From: DATKPC01 sp035524275
GTDB taxonomy: Bacteria > Pseudomonadota > Gammaproteobacteria > Burkholderiales > Burkholderiaceae_F
Reading direction: 5' to 3'
NCBI GenBank assembly: GCA_035524275.1
Contig: DATKPC010000142.1
Span: 1 to 64,000, forward strand
Length of the DNA stretch: 64,000 nucleotides
Positions 8,108-16,738 of this stretch are shown here, one piece after another. The position numbers and the translations under genes were made by a program. The notes beneath the pieces are model-generated. The model did no database searches and was not told the DNA's origin. It saw only the letters and a program-made list of their open reading frames with translations. Numbering within the stretch: position 1 is the first letter of the stretch; each line of letters begins with the position of its first letter.

Positions 8108-9007
8108 CTACGGTGAGCCGAGTTTGGCCACCAGCGCATCGATGAAGACGCGCGTGCGGGCCGGCATCAGACGCCGGCTCGGGAACAGCGCCCACAGTGG
8201 CGCGACCGGCAACTCCCAATCGGGGAGCAGCCGAACAAGGCGGCCATTTTCCACGTGGTGCTCGACCGCGCGGTGCTGCGTCATCACGACGCCGCCGCCA
8301 TGTATGGCCATGCCGACGAGAAGCTCCGGCGAGTTGGCGACGATCCTGCCCGACGGCACGCCTTGCCAGCGCATTTCCCCCCGTTGCAGGATCCACTCGA
8401 TCGACTCGTTCGGCCGCGAGACGCCCTGCAGGGCATCGTGCTTGAGCAGTTCCTGGGGCTCCCTCGGGGTGCCCCGGCGGTTCAGATAAGTTGGCGAGGC
8501 ATAGAGGCCACCCCGCAGGTCGACGATGCGCCGCGCGACAAGCAGCGAATCACCCGGCAGCTGGCCCAGGTGCAGTGCCACGTCGAAATCCTGGGCATCG
8601 AGATTTTCGACCTTCGCGGACCACTCCAGTTCGAGGACGATCGAGGGGTAACCGGAAGCGAATCCGGCAAGGAACGGCCCGATGAGACCGAGATTGCCCA
8701 ATACGCTGACACGCAGGCGACCGCCAGGTTTTCGCTGCCGGTTATCGGCGACCGCCGCAGCCGCTTCGACTCCTTCGACGACATGGCGTGCGTGTTTCAG
8801 TACCGTGCGCCCGAGGTCGCTAACGCTGAGCTTGCGCGTCGTGCGGAAGAGCAGACGCTCGCCGATCTGGGACTCGAGCATCGTGATCCGTCTCGAAACC
8901 GTCGACACCGGGAGTTCCAGCAACTCTGCCGCGCGCGACAAGCTACCGGCCTCGACCACGCGGGCGAACACGAGCAGGTCGTTCGGTTCAGGCATCGAAT
9001 ATTCCAT
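8108..9007 (-). CDS. LysR-family transcriptional regulator
   Basis: A 299-residue regulator of standard LysR length. The N-terminal winged helix-turn-helix covers residues 5-65 (DLLVFARVVEAGSLSRAAELL, then STVSRRITMLE). An effector-binding domain follows from about residue 95. The LLELPVSTVSRRI segment is typical of the CrgA/PecT-like group that often controls adjacent oxidoreductases or efflux systems. Two starts are possible: the ATG at 9007, or the ATG four codons on (M-P-E-P-N-D). It lies 69 bp upstream of the DedA-rhodanese operon in the same direction, so it may control, or be read through into, that operon. No effector can be inferred. Confidence 0.85.
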   Translation of the reverse strand: MEYSMPEPNDLLVFARVVEAGSLSRAAELLELPVSTVSRRITMLESQIGERLLFRTTRKLSVSDLGRTVLKHARHVVEGVEAAAAVADNRQRKPGGRLRVSVLGNLGLIGPFLAGFASGYPSIVLELEWSAKVENLDAQDFDVALHLGQLPGDSLLVARRIVDLRGGLYASPTYLNRRGTPREPQELLKHDALQGVSRPNESIEWILQRGEMRWQGVPSGRIVANSPELLVGMAIHGGGVVMTQHRAVEHHVENGRLVRLLPDWELPVAPLWALFPSRRLMPARTRVFIDALVAKLGSP

Positions 9008-9101
9008 TTCAACTACGCCTCCGTGGAGGAACGCCGATCGGCTGCAGCTGCTGCGTTTTCATGCATCGACATTCGTCCGCAACGTCGTCGCCGTCCGCGC
9101 T

Positions 9102-9494
9102 TCAAATGTTCTGACTGGGGCCAGGGCGCGTCGCGAGCGCCGTTGCAATGCACCGAAGCAGCACATCCGGCGCGAACGGCTTGGGCAGGTAACAGAGGAC
9201 GCCCTCCGCAAGCACACGCGCCTGATCCGCCTCGTCCGGATACGCGGTGATGAGGATCGTGGGAATGTCGTGCCCGGTCGCGACGAGACGTCGATAGAGC
9301 TGGATGCCGCTCATCCGAGGCATCCGTATGTCCGTGACGAGACACGCGAAGGTGCCAAGGCGCTTCGACTTCAAAAGTTGCTGCCCGGACGCGAACACCA
9401 CGGACGAGTAGCCGGAAGAGGCCAGGAGATCGTCTACAGTTTCACGAACCAGAGGATCGTCATCGACGATCGCGATGACGTCGCGCTTTGCCAT
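9102..9494 (-). CDS. Single-domain response regulator (receiver only)
   Basis: A 130-residue protein made only of a CheY-like receiver. It shows the acidic triplet VDDDPLV near residues 11-14, the phosphoacceptor Asp55 in VTDIRMPRMSG, the T/S switch residue in LITAYPD, and the conserved Lys in LPKPF. There is no output domain. The ATG at 9494 (M-A-K-R-D) is preferred over a TTG ten codons upstream because the receiver fold begins immediately. It follows the FixJ-type regulator by about 145 bp on the same strand. It probably serves as a second phosphate acceptor or sink for the neighbouring PAS/GAF kinase, an inference from position. Confidence 0.82.
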   Translation of the reverse strand: MAKRDVIAIVDDDPLVRETVDDLLASSGYSSVVFASGQQLLKSKRLGTFACLVTDIRMPRMSGIQLYRRLVATGHDIPTILITAYPDEADQARVLAEGVLCYLPKPFAPDVLLRCIATALATRPGPSQNI

Positions 9495-9640
9495 GCCATT
9501 TCCGTCGCCGTCTCTCAATGGCACGACGCTACGCTGCCCGACGCTTTCGAGATAGCGCGCCTTGGTCCCCCAAAGCGACCCCTGCGGGTCGCCGCGCGAA
9601 ACGCTGGTCTTGGTGGATGCGACCTTGGTCGCAGCGGCCG

Positions 9641-10321
9641 CTACTTTGGTCGGATCGCCCGTTTACCGGTCGCGAGTCCGAGTCGATCCGCGATCCTGAC
9701 GAGTTCCGGGAGCGAATCGGCCTGCATCTTGCGCATGATCTGGCCGCGATGCGTTTTGACGGTCGCCTCGCTCAAGTCCAGTTCGGCCGCGACCTGCTTG
9801 TTGAGCTGCCCGCTGACTACCTCGAGCATCACTTGCCGCTCGCGCGGCGACAGCGCCTCGTACCGTCGGCGGAGTTCCCGTAGCGTGCCTGCTTCGGCCC
9901 GACGGGTGCGATCCCGCGTGATCGCCGCCTGGATCGCATCGAGCAGATCCTGATCACGGAATGGCTTCGTCAGAAATTCCACGGCTCCCCATTTCATCGC
10001 CCGCACCGACATCGGGATGTCGCCATGTCCTGTAATGAAGACGATCGGAAGTTCAGCCGCTGTGCCGGCAAGCTCCTTCTGAAAGTCGAGACCGCTCTGC
10101 TCCGGCAGCCGGACATCCAGTACCAGGCAGCCGGGAGCGTCGGGCCGCGGAGCCTGCAGGAATTCCCTCGGTGACGCGAATAGTCGAACCTGCAAACCGA
10201 CCGAGTGCAACAGATCCTCGATCGAGTCACGAACAAGCGCATCGTCATCGACGACGAACACGATCGCCTGGTCGCCCGAAGCCGGCGAGGAGTCGCCCGC
10301 ACCCCGACCCTTTGCGTTCAT
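9641..10321 (-). CDS. FixJ/NarL-type response regulator with LuxR HTH output
   Basis: A 226-residue response regulator. The receiver covers residues 18-135, with VDDDALV, phosphoacceptor Asp69 in LVLDVRLPEQSG, the switch threonine in FITGHGDIPM and the Lys in LTKPFRDQDL. The GHGDIPMSVRAMKWGAVEFL stretch is diagnostic of FixJ/TodT-type receivers. A LuxR-type helix-turn-helix follows from about residue 150 (LSPRERQVMLEVVSGQLNKQVA, then ATVKTHRGQIMRKM). Its ATG overlaps the kinase stop by four bases, so the pair is translationally coupled and is almost certainly a cognate two-component system. Target genes cannot be read from this window. Confidence 0.9.
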   Translation of the reverse strand: MNAKGRGAGDSSPASGDQAIVFVVDDDALVRDSIEDLLHSVGLQVRLFASPREFLQAPRPDAPGCLVLDVRLPEQSGLDFQKELAGTAAELPIVFITGHGDIPMSVRAMKWGAVEFLTKPFRDQDLLDAIQAAITRDRTRRAEAGTLRELRRRYEALSPRERQVMLEVVSGQLNKQVAAELDLSEATVKTHRGQIMRKMQADSLPELVRIADRLGLATGKRAIRPK

Positions 10322-13300
10322 CGGACCACTCCCTCGTCAGATCCGAGCGGAAGCTCAAAACGGAAAATCGCGCCGTGGGGATGGTTCGCGCTGGCAGCCA
10401 TGCTGCCCCCGTGCGCTTCGACGATCGACTTACTGATCGACAATCCCATGCCGAGTCCGGTCTGCTTCGTCGTGTAGAACGCCTCGAAAAGTCGTTCGCG
10501 CCCACCTGGGGCTAGACCAACGCCCGAGTCCAGGACCTCCACCTGAACCCTCGCATCGCCTTCACGGCGCGAGCTGACCCATACTTGGCGGGGACGGCCC
10601 TCGACGCCGCGGGTCGCGTCGATCGCGTTGAGCAGGAGATTCAGCACCACCTGCTGCAGCTGAACGCGATCCGCGACAATCAGCGGTAGCTCGTCGAGTC
10701 GAACCTTGAGCGAGACCCCCGCCCGGTGCAACTCGTGACGGATCATCGTGATCACTTCGCGGATGATCTCGTTCAGGTCCACAGCTTCCGCGCGCCGAGG
10801 TTCTCGCCGGACCAGCGTGCGGACGCGATCGATGACAGCGCTGGCGCGCGTCCCTGCCCGGACGATGCGTTCGAGTGCGAGGTGCGCGCGATCGAGGTTG
10901 GGCGGCGTCGCCGCAAGCCAGCGCGAACAGGACGAAGCGCTGGTGACCATGGCGACCAGCGGCTGGTTGACCTCGTGCGCAATCGAGGCGGTGAGTTCTC
11001 CCATCGTCATCACACGAGCAACGTGGGTCAAATCGGATTGAGCAACCCGCAGCGCGTCCTCGGCCCGCTTGCGTTCGATGAACTGACCGATCTGGCGGCC
11101 GAGGCTTGACATCATATCCAGCGTGTCCTGATCCGCAACGCGGACGTCGCGGCTGAAGAAGTCGATCACGCCGAGGACATCGCCACCGAGCAGGATCGGG
11201 AACGCGAAAGCGCCATGCAAGCCCGCCCGCGCGGCAAGGCCGGAGCGCGGGGATTCGGTATCGACCATATCGGGGATGCTCGCAGGGGACCGCGCTTCCC
11301 AGACGCGGCCTGCCAACCCAACACCGGGCAGGAACGTGCTGGCCCGGGTTGCGGTCTCGAACTCCGCCACATCGACCGCGGTCTGGACGTAGACGTGCGC
11401 ACAACGCAGCACGCCAGCTTCGCGATCGACGCGCCATAGCGTTCCCACGTCCCAATCGAAAGAATGGCAAATCGCCCCAAGGACCCTTGGCGCTGCCTCA
11501 TCAACGGTGGTCGCGTCGGCGAGGATTTGTGCCACGGCATGTTGCGCGGACGTGCGTTGTTCCACTCGTTTGCGCTCGCTGATGTCGCGTACGAGTGCAA
11601 GGCGGAACCACCCAGCGCCCTGCTGGAACCGGTGGACCCGAATCTCGACCGGGAAGGCGAACCCGTCCTTGCGTCGGTGAAGGGTCTCGAACGTCACGGT
11701 TTCGCCAGCGCCCGTTCGCGCGTCAATTGCCGCGAAGTTCGCCGGGTCAAGACCGGTATCGAAAGTGCTGGGGTGCATCCCGATCAATTCTTCGCGGGTG
11801 TAGCCGAGGCTCTTGCACGCCTGCTGGTTCACATCGACAACCCGCAACTGCTCGTCGTGCAGGAAAAACGCGTCCGCTGCATGGTCCACGAATATCCGAA
11901 AACGCGCCTCACTCGCCCGAACTTCGCTTTCTGCCCGCCGCAACTCCGTTATGTCCTGCAGGACCCCGAATTGAGCAACCGCTTGGCCGAGGTCGTCGGA
12001 CAAGACGTCTCCCTGGCTGTGGACCACCCGCTCCGTCCCGTCAGGACGCAGTACACGATACTCGACGTCGTAGCGGGGACCGCCGCGCAGCGCGGCCGCG
12101 CTGGCGGCGGCGGCTTTGGCCCGGTCTTCGGGGTGGATCACGCTGAGCCATCGTTCCTGCCATTGCGGCAAAGCAATGGGCTCGACGCCGAATATCCGCC
12201 GTACCTCGTCGGACAGCGCAACGCGGCCGGTCCGCAAGTCGCGCTCCCACCAACCAACGTGAGCGACGCGCTGCGCCGCTTCGAGTTTGAACTCGCTCTC
12301 GCGCAGGCTGCGGAGCAGCAACAACCCGGCTAGCGCGTCCGCAAGTCGATGGCCAATTTCCTCGAACAGCCGTTGCTCTGGCGCTGTCCAAAAGCGCGCG
12401 CCTAAACATTGCTCCAACCCGAGCAGGTACGGTCGATCGCCTTTCGGGCTCACGACGGTAATCATCTTGGCTTGAACCTGGAAGCGCTCCCCGACCCCAT
12501 CGGCCACAGGCCGATCGCTGTCCGCACCTAACACGATGGCGCTTCCGCTACCGCGTGCGGCCCGGAATACGGCCGACATCTCGGACGTCATCGGCCGATC
12601 GGTGCCGAGCGGAAACGCTCTCGGGACTTCCGGTCGCGTATGTTCCATCACAGCTCGCCACGAAACCGCGTCCGGGTCGCACGGGTAAAGCAGCTGCACG
12701 CGATCGCAACCGTAGATGTCGAGCACTGTTGCAAGGACATTGCTCGCCATCCGCTCCAGATCACTGGTCCCCTGGATGGCCCGATTGATCCGGTCCACGC
12801 TACGCAGAAAATCAAGGTACGCACTGTGCTCGGCATCGACCTTCTTTTGGGCGGTGACGTCGGTGTCCGTCCCGACGAATTCGACCAACTCACCATAAGA
12901 GTCAACGACGGGATGCGCAACGGTCCTGTAGTACCGAATCGTTCCGTCCCTCAGTGCCACTCGGTACTCCAAATCGAAGTCGCGGCGCTCGCGGATGGCG
13001 CTTTCGACGCGCTCGGACCACAAGGCGCGATCGTCGGGATGAATGCGTTGCCTCACCGCTTCCAGCGAGGGCATTGCACGTTTGCCCTCGATGCCGTCGC
13101 TCCGCGACGGGCCGCGCGACCAATGCACGAACTCCTTGCGCTTTGCATCCCACGCCCAGCTCCCGGTATGCGCCAAGCGCTGGGCCTCAGCCAAATAGGC
13201 CTCACTCCGGCGCAGATCCCGCAACGTCGACAGCGTCGTGATGGCGTCGCCGAACCTGCGTCCGATCTCCTGGAATAAACGTACCTCCTGTGGGGTCCAG

Positions 13301-14115
13301 ACCCGCGCGTGTGAGCACTGACAGAGCGTGAAGTGATGGAATTGATCGCGCTGATCGAGTTTCGTCTCGATCGCCATCGAAAGCACGGATTGGACGCCGA
13401 AGTGCTCCATCACCCGCGAGTTACTAAGCGAAACGGAACCCATCGCATATTGCACCGGCCCGCTGGACGCCTTGACCTCTGCGCTCATCGCAGAAAAATC
13501 CCCGTCGGCCTGGAATTCGGTACCCGCCCTTTGACCGCCCGGGTACTCCGCCTTCTCGCGCTTGGCGACGATCTTGAATGACGTCGTTTCGGATTGACTA
13601 CTATGAGCGCCGAGCACCGCGCGATCGCAATGGAATATCTCCATCACGGCGTCCAGCGCATTGCCGATCATCAACTCGACATCGGTCGAGCTTTGGATTG
13701 CACGGTTGAGCTTGTCCAGATTCTCGAGGAATTGCACGTGCTCTTCATGCTCACTCATTGCGCGCGTCTTCTCGGTGATGTCCCGCACCGAGCGCAGCGA
13801 GAGTCGACGCCCGCCATGGAGAAATCGACGGACTCGAACCTCTACGGGGAAGACGGTGCCATCCTTTCGCCGGTGTATGGACTCGAACGAGACGACCTCC
13901 CCGGCGTCGAGGCGCTCCCTGAGTCCGCGGATGACTGCGTCGCCCTCGCCGCGGACCGCGTCGTAGTCGCGCAGCGACATGCCGATAAGTTCCTCGCGGG
14001 AGTAGCCGAGACTCTCGCAAGCCCGGGGATTTGCGTCAAGCACGGTGCCTCCCTCTTCATGGACGAACACCGCATCGGTCACACAGTCCATGAAGGTTCG
14101 GATTGTCAGATCCAT
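10318..14115 (-). CDS. Large soluble multi-PAS/GAF sensor histidine kinase (FixL-like)
   Basis: A 1265-residue kinase with no membrane segment. Approximate order: PAS (1-120), GAF (135-290), PAS (305-425), GAF (440-605), PAS (615-735), PAS (745-860), GAF (870-1020), then a HisKA/HATPase core. The H-box is SIAHEVNQPL with phosphorylated His1047. The N-box is LNLLLNAID near 1160, G1 is DSGVGLAPG and G2 is GLGMGLSIS. The first and fourth PAS units are close copies: both contain ACxSLGYxREELIGM and ETLHRRKDG-like strings, showing internal duplication. No haem-PAS signature could be assigned by eye, so the stimulus (redox, small ligand or light) is open. It is translationally coupled to the FixJ-type regulator. 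Confidence 0.88.
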   Translation of the reverse strand: MDLTIRTFMDCVTDAVFVHEEGGTVLDANPRACESLGYSREELIGMSLRDYDAVRGEGDAVIRGLRERLDAGEVVSFESIHRRKDGTVFPVEVRVRRFLHGGRRLSLRSVRDITEKTRAMSEHEEHVQFLENLDKLNRAIQSSTDVELMIGNALDAVMEIFHCDRAVLGAHSSQSETTSFKIVAKREKAEYPGGQRAGTEFQADGDFSAMSAEVKASSGPVQYAMGSVSLSNSRVMEHFGVQSVLSMAIETKLDQRDQFHHFTLCQCSHARVWTPQEVRLFQEIGRRFGDAITTLSTLRDLRRSEAYLAEAQRLAHTGSWAWDAKRKEFVHWSRGPSRSDGIEGKRAMPSLEAVRQRIHPDDRALWSERVESAIRERRDFDLEYRVALRDGTIRYYRTVAHPVVDSYGELVEFVGTDTDVTAQKKVDAEHSAYLDFLRSVDRINRAIQGTSDLERMASNVLATVLDIYGCDRVQLLYPCDPDAVSWRAVMEHTRPEVPRAFPLGTDRPMTSEMSAVFRAARGSGSAIVLGADSDRPVADGVGERFQVQAKMITVVSPKGDRPYLLGLEQCLGARFWTAPEQRLFEEIGHRLADALAGLLLLRSLRESEFKLEAAQRVAHVGWWERDLRTGRVALSDEVRRIFGVEPIALPQWQERWLSVIHPEDRAKAAAASAAALRGGPRYDVEYRVLRPDGTERVVHSQGDVLSDDLGQAVAQFGVLQDITELRRAESEVRASEARFRIFVDHAADAFFLHDEQLRVVDVNQQACKSLGYTREELIGMHPSTFDTGLDPANFAAIDARTGAGETVTFETLHRRKDGFAFPVEIRVHRFQQGAGWFRLALVRDISERKRVEQRTSAQHAVAQILADATTVDEAAPRVLGAICHSFDWDVGTLWRVDREAGVLRCAHVYVQTAVDVAEFETATRASTFLPGVGLAGRVWEARSPASIPDMVDTESPRSGLAARAGLHGAFAFPILLGGDVLGVIDFFSRDVRVADQDTLDMMSSLGRQIGQFIERKRAEDALRVAQSDLTHVARVMTMGELTASIAHEVNQPLVAMVTSASSCSRWLAATPPNLDRAHLALERIVRAGTRASAVIDRVRTLVRREPRRAEAVDLNEIIREVITMIRHELHRAGVSLKVRLDELPLIVADRVQLQQVVLNLLLNAIDATRGVEGRPRQVWVSSRREGDARVQVEVLDSGVGLAPGGRERLFEAFYTTKQTGLGMGLSISKSIVEAHGGSMAASANHPHGAIFRFELPLGSDEGVVR

Positions 14116-14492
14116 CGCAGCCTGCTCAGCGGGACTGGGACGGCAAGAATAGCCGAGGCCGGATTGGACGGTCGACGTTTTCGGCGCCCCGCTGGGCAGC
14201 TAACCTTTTCCGCGTCGAGGATCCAGACATGCGCCGTTCGCTTTCCCTGAGAGCCGCGGGTATCCCGGAGTCGTCGCGCAGCAGATGTTGCTGTGCCGCT
14301 CAGACGACCAGATTGCTGCCCTTCCCCCGTCCTGCATCGGGGCATTACGGGGGAGGTCGAGCCAATCGGAAGACGTTCGCCGCCGAAACCACGACGTCGG
14401 CAGTGCGGCGCACGTCGTCGGGGTGCGGACCGCGACGCGACGTCGGTACGACGATTCCGGAACTCCACGGACGATCCGAAGCAACTCTTGGA

Positions 14493-14990
14493 TTGGTGGT
14501 TCAACTCCAGGGTGTACTGGACACCTTCGCGGAGCAGGTGCAGGACTTCACCGGCGAAGTACCGCCGATAGACCCTTCGGATCCAGGTGGTTTTCGCGGC
14601 AGAAACGCTCCCGACATATCGGAGAATGCCAACTATGACGCTGGATACACAGCCACATACACTCCGGACACTGGAGTGCAGAGAACCTACCGCTACGGCG
14701 GCGGTATAAGTTATGTTGCCCCACAGATGCCTGCGGCGACGGCGTTGATGAATGAGCTGAGTTACCGTAGGCTCGGTTTTCTGAACCCAGGGCTGTATCG
14801 CCTCGACCGGCAGCACCAAATCGAAAGGTTGGGCGACCATAGTGCGCCGGGCCAGGACATCGTTCCATTGAACCCCTGGAACGAGGCCAAATTCGGTAGC
14901 ACGTGGGATCCTAGAATCTTGACCCGTCGGGGCTACGATCAAACCACCGGCCTCGGCATTCCCAACTTTGGCGCGCTCTATAAGACGCAG
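14493..14990 (+). pseudogene. C-terminal fragment of S53 (sedolisin/kumamolisin) peptidase
   Basis: In one frame this stretch reads as the last third of a sedolisin. It has a G-R-N-A-P-D-I-S-E-N-A segment corresponding to the family's R-G-V-P-D-V-S, then Y-G-G-G-I-S-Y-V-A-P matching the nucleophile motif S-G-T-S-x-x-x-P (here G-I-S), then GFLNPGLY, and finally GYDQTTGLGIPNFGAL matching the terminal D-x-x-T-G-x-G-x-P calcium-site region. The part carrying the catalytic Glu and Asp is absent: upstream codons in this frame show no homology, and no start or secretion signal is present. It is judged a decayed fragment inside the accessory patch. The sedolisin assignment is by eye from motif order. 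Confidence 0.6.
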
Positions 14991-15341
14991 TCAGAGGATC
15001 GGTGGCGCGCGCTCGGAAGCAGGACTGCCTGGCGTTCGACTGTCGGCTTCGGTTCGCATCCTGGACATCGCCCGCCTGACGACGAAGACCGGTTCCGCTG
15101 CCCATACGGTCCGTCGGCCCAGCCCGAGGCGAACTGCCCGCGACGACTCCGGCGGTCCGCGGTCGACGCCCACCCCGCCTCCTGCTTCAGCGCTCCAGCC
15201 CTCGCCGGCGCCCCGCGGGCGTGGACAATTCATGGACACTGCCGGGTCCGAACGCGACCACTTCCGTCCCGGACATGTCCGGACAACTATCGACGAATCA
15301 AAGACTTCCGCGACAAACCATTGATTCCCATGGGCCTTCGA

Positions 15342-15391
15342 GCGAACTCTTAAACCGTTGGTCGCAGGTTCAAGTCCTGCACGGCCCACCA
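15342..15391 (+). other. 3' half of tRNA-Lys(CUU): integration-site (att) remnant
   Basis: The sequence begins at an anticodon loop CTCTTAA (anticodon CTT at 15349-15351). It continues through the 3' anticodon strand, a variable loop, a perfect T arm (GCAGG, loop TTCAAGT, CCTGC) and the acceptor 3' strand ACGGCCC with A and an encoded CCA. Upstream of the anticodon loop there is no D arm and no matching 5' half: the five bases before the loop do not pair with ACCGT. The antisense strand reads as the well-known spurious peptide GRAGLEPATNGL. Breakage exactly at the anticodon loop is the usual result of integrase recombination into a tRNA gene, so this is read as one att end of a past or present element. 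Confidence 0.72.
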
Positions 15392-15405
15392 GTCTCCGCG
15401 GGTGC

Positions 15406-15452
15406 ATACCGGTCACATGGTTTGCACTTGATACCGGAGACATGGTTAACAC
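15406..15452. repeat. Two imperfect 22-bp direct repeats at IS terminus
   Basis: ATACCGGTCACATGGTTTGCAC (15406-15427, shown in part as ATACCGG..ACATGGTT..CAC) recurs at 15431-15452 with four changes and a three-base spacer. Such CCGG-ACATGG units are seen at the ends of IS481-like insertion sequences, where transposase binds. They lie just beyond the end of the transposase remnant, which fits an IS terminus. Confidence 0.6.
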
Positions 15453-15557
15453 TTTGGCTCCGAAGGGATTTTCCACCGGTTCGAGGCGGCAGGTCTCGAG
15501 GTCGAAGAAGCCGATCTCGTAGTGCATGAAGTTGACCTGCCAGATGCCGTTGTTCTC
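15432..15557 (-). mobile_element. C-terminal remnant of IS481-like transposase
   Basis: About 42 codons on the minus strand read GIWQVNFMHYEIGFFD, then ETCRLEPVENPFG and KVLTMSPV. This matches the C-terminal tail common to a group of IS481-family transposases, typically I-W-x-V-x-F-M-x-Y-x-x-G-x-x-D followed by a P-x-x-N-P-F-G segment. The DDE catalytic core is missing. The same frame runs on upstream into unrelated sequence, so the open frame is fortuitous or a fusion. This is a dead relic. Together with the tRNA fragment 40 bp away it marks a recombination-prone site. Confidence 0.6.
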
Positions 15558-15559
15558 CT

Positions 15560-16058
15560 CGCCTCGCGTCGGAAAGACAACCGACACCGTAGATCTGGCA
15601 GTCCGCGCGCGGTAGGCGTCGATAGCCTCGACCACCCAGCTGCCGGCGCGCACTCGATTCGGCTGGTTTTGCCGCGTCGTGCTGGCTCGGACCGGAGTCA
15701 CGGGTTTCACCTCACGCCGTTTCGGCGCGGCCCGAGGAGCCGAGGTATTTTTCAAGGGAGTGGCTGCTCGCTCAGGATGCTCAACCCGATACGCCCGGAC
15801 AGCTCTATTCAGCACCTGCCGCGCAGCAGCTTGACCTCCGCCCAGCAGCTCCGCGAGCACCGGTTCGGCTCGGTCCCGCATCTCCGACTCTGAATCAAGA
15901 ATCGACCGGCACAGCATCTTTCCGGCGGCCGATTCGATCTTCGCGTACCACCTCGAATCATGCGGCAATTGATAGATGGTTGGGACGGCGCCGCGTCGCT
16001 CCTCAACCTTCGCCATCTCGTCGACCCAGGCGTTCGCTGCCGCCTCGGCGCTGAACAT
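15560..16058 (-). pseudogene. Unrecognised accessory ORF, probably broken
   Basis: The minus-strand frame from 16058 starts with an alanine-rich helical stretch (MFSAEAAANAWVDEMAKVEERR), then a segment with WYAKIESAAGKML, and then a basic, proline- and lysine-rich tail that runs into the IS481-like relic. An in-frame stop lies 15 codons upstream, with further compatible-looking protein sequence between the stop and the ATG, hinting at a lost true start. I do not recognise the family. The composition (basic tail, no signal) would suit a small element-encoded nucleic-acid-associated protein, but that is speculation. Confidence 0.3.
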
Positions 16059-16315
16059 CCCGTTGTACGCCGTGCCGTCGGACAGTCGGACGAAGGCATT
16101 TCATCTTCGGCGGCCATCCAAGCCGACTATGGCGCCTTCCAAGACGACCCGTTCCTATTGCGCTTCGCGCGACCGGCCTTCGCGTTCTAGGCCGCCCCGA
16201 TTCCCAGGGAGGCGGTACTGATCGACCCAGCCGCGTTTGGCGAGGCAGACCCGCATCCCGTGCTTGTACGCATTGTCAATGACGAGAGCGTCGCCTACCC
16301 CTTTCGGATTGGGAA

Positions 16316-16560
16316 ATGGCAAGGTCGTCGCCGCGTCACGCAAAAGATCCCGCGCTGGTCGCGCTCTGCACGGCAATTCGCAGAACGCGACTTGAGCGGT
16401 CGATGTCGAAGGAGGAACTGGCGTGCCGCGGCGAGATCGCCCGCTCGTTTATGAGCAGCGTCGAGCGCGGTGTGCAGAACCCGGGCATCATGTCGCTGCT
16501 GCGGATCCGCTACGCGAGGAGCTCACCGCGACCGAACTGATGGCCGAATCCGAGTTATAG
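16316..16560 (+). pseudogene. XRE-family HTH regulator with C-terminal frameshift
   Basis: The frame from 16316 encodes a small XRE/Cro-type helix-turn-helix protein: A-I-R-R-T-R-L-E-R-S-M-S-K-E-E-L-A, then FMSSVERGVQNPGIMSLLRI. After LLRI the frame turns to nonsense. In the next frame the DNA resumes the usual C-terminus as E-E-L-T-A-T-E-L-M-A-E-S-E-L before the stop at 16558-16560. A short deletion with a frameshift near 16505-16515 therefore separates the last helix from the HTH. Such regulators are typical cargo of integrative elements. A truncated 74-residue protein could still be made and might bind DNA. Confidence 0.7.
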
Positions 16561-16738
16561 CCCACCGACCTTGGTTCAGCGCGGAGCAACCCTGAGCTGG
16601 CTGATCGCTGGAGGCCATGAACCGCGACACGAAGATCTGGAACGTCTGGTCGCAGGGCTGCAGTGGCGCAGAAGGTCTCTCTCTTTTCGGTGAGCAGGCC
16701 TACCCGAGGACGGAAGGTCGTATAAGGCAGTCGACGCA

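Noticed and set aside
14991..16058. 355-codon open frame on the minus strand as one protein
   Set aside because: It reads through the IS481-like tail, then the antisense of the tRNA fragment (GRAGLEPATNGL), then anonymous DNA. It is a chance fusion of unrelated pieces.
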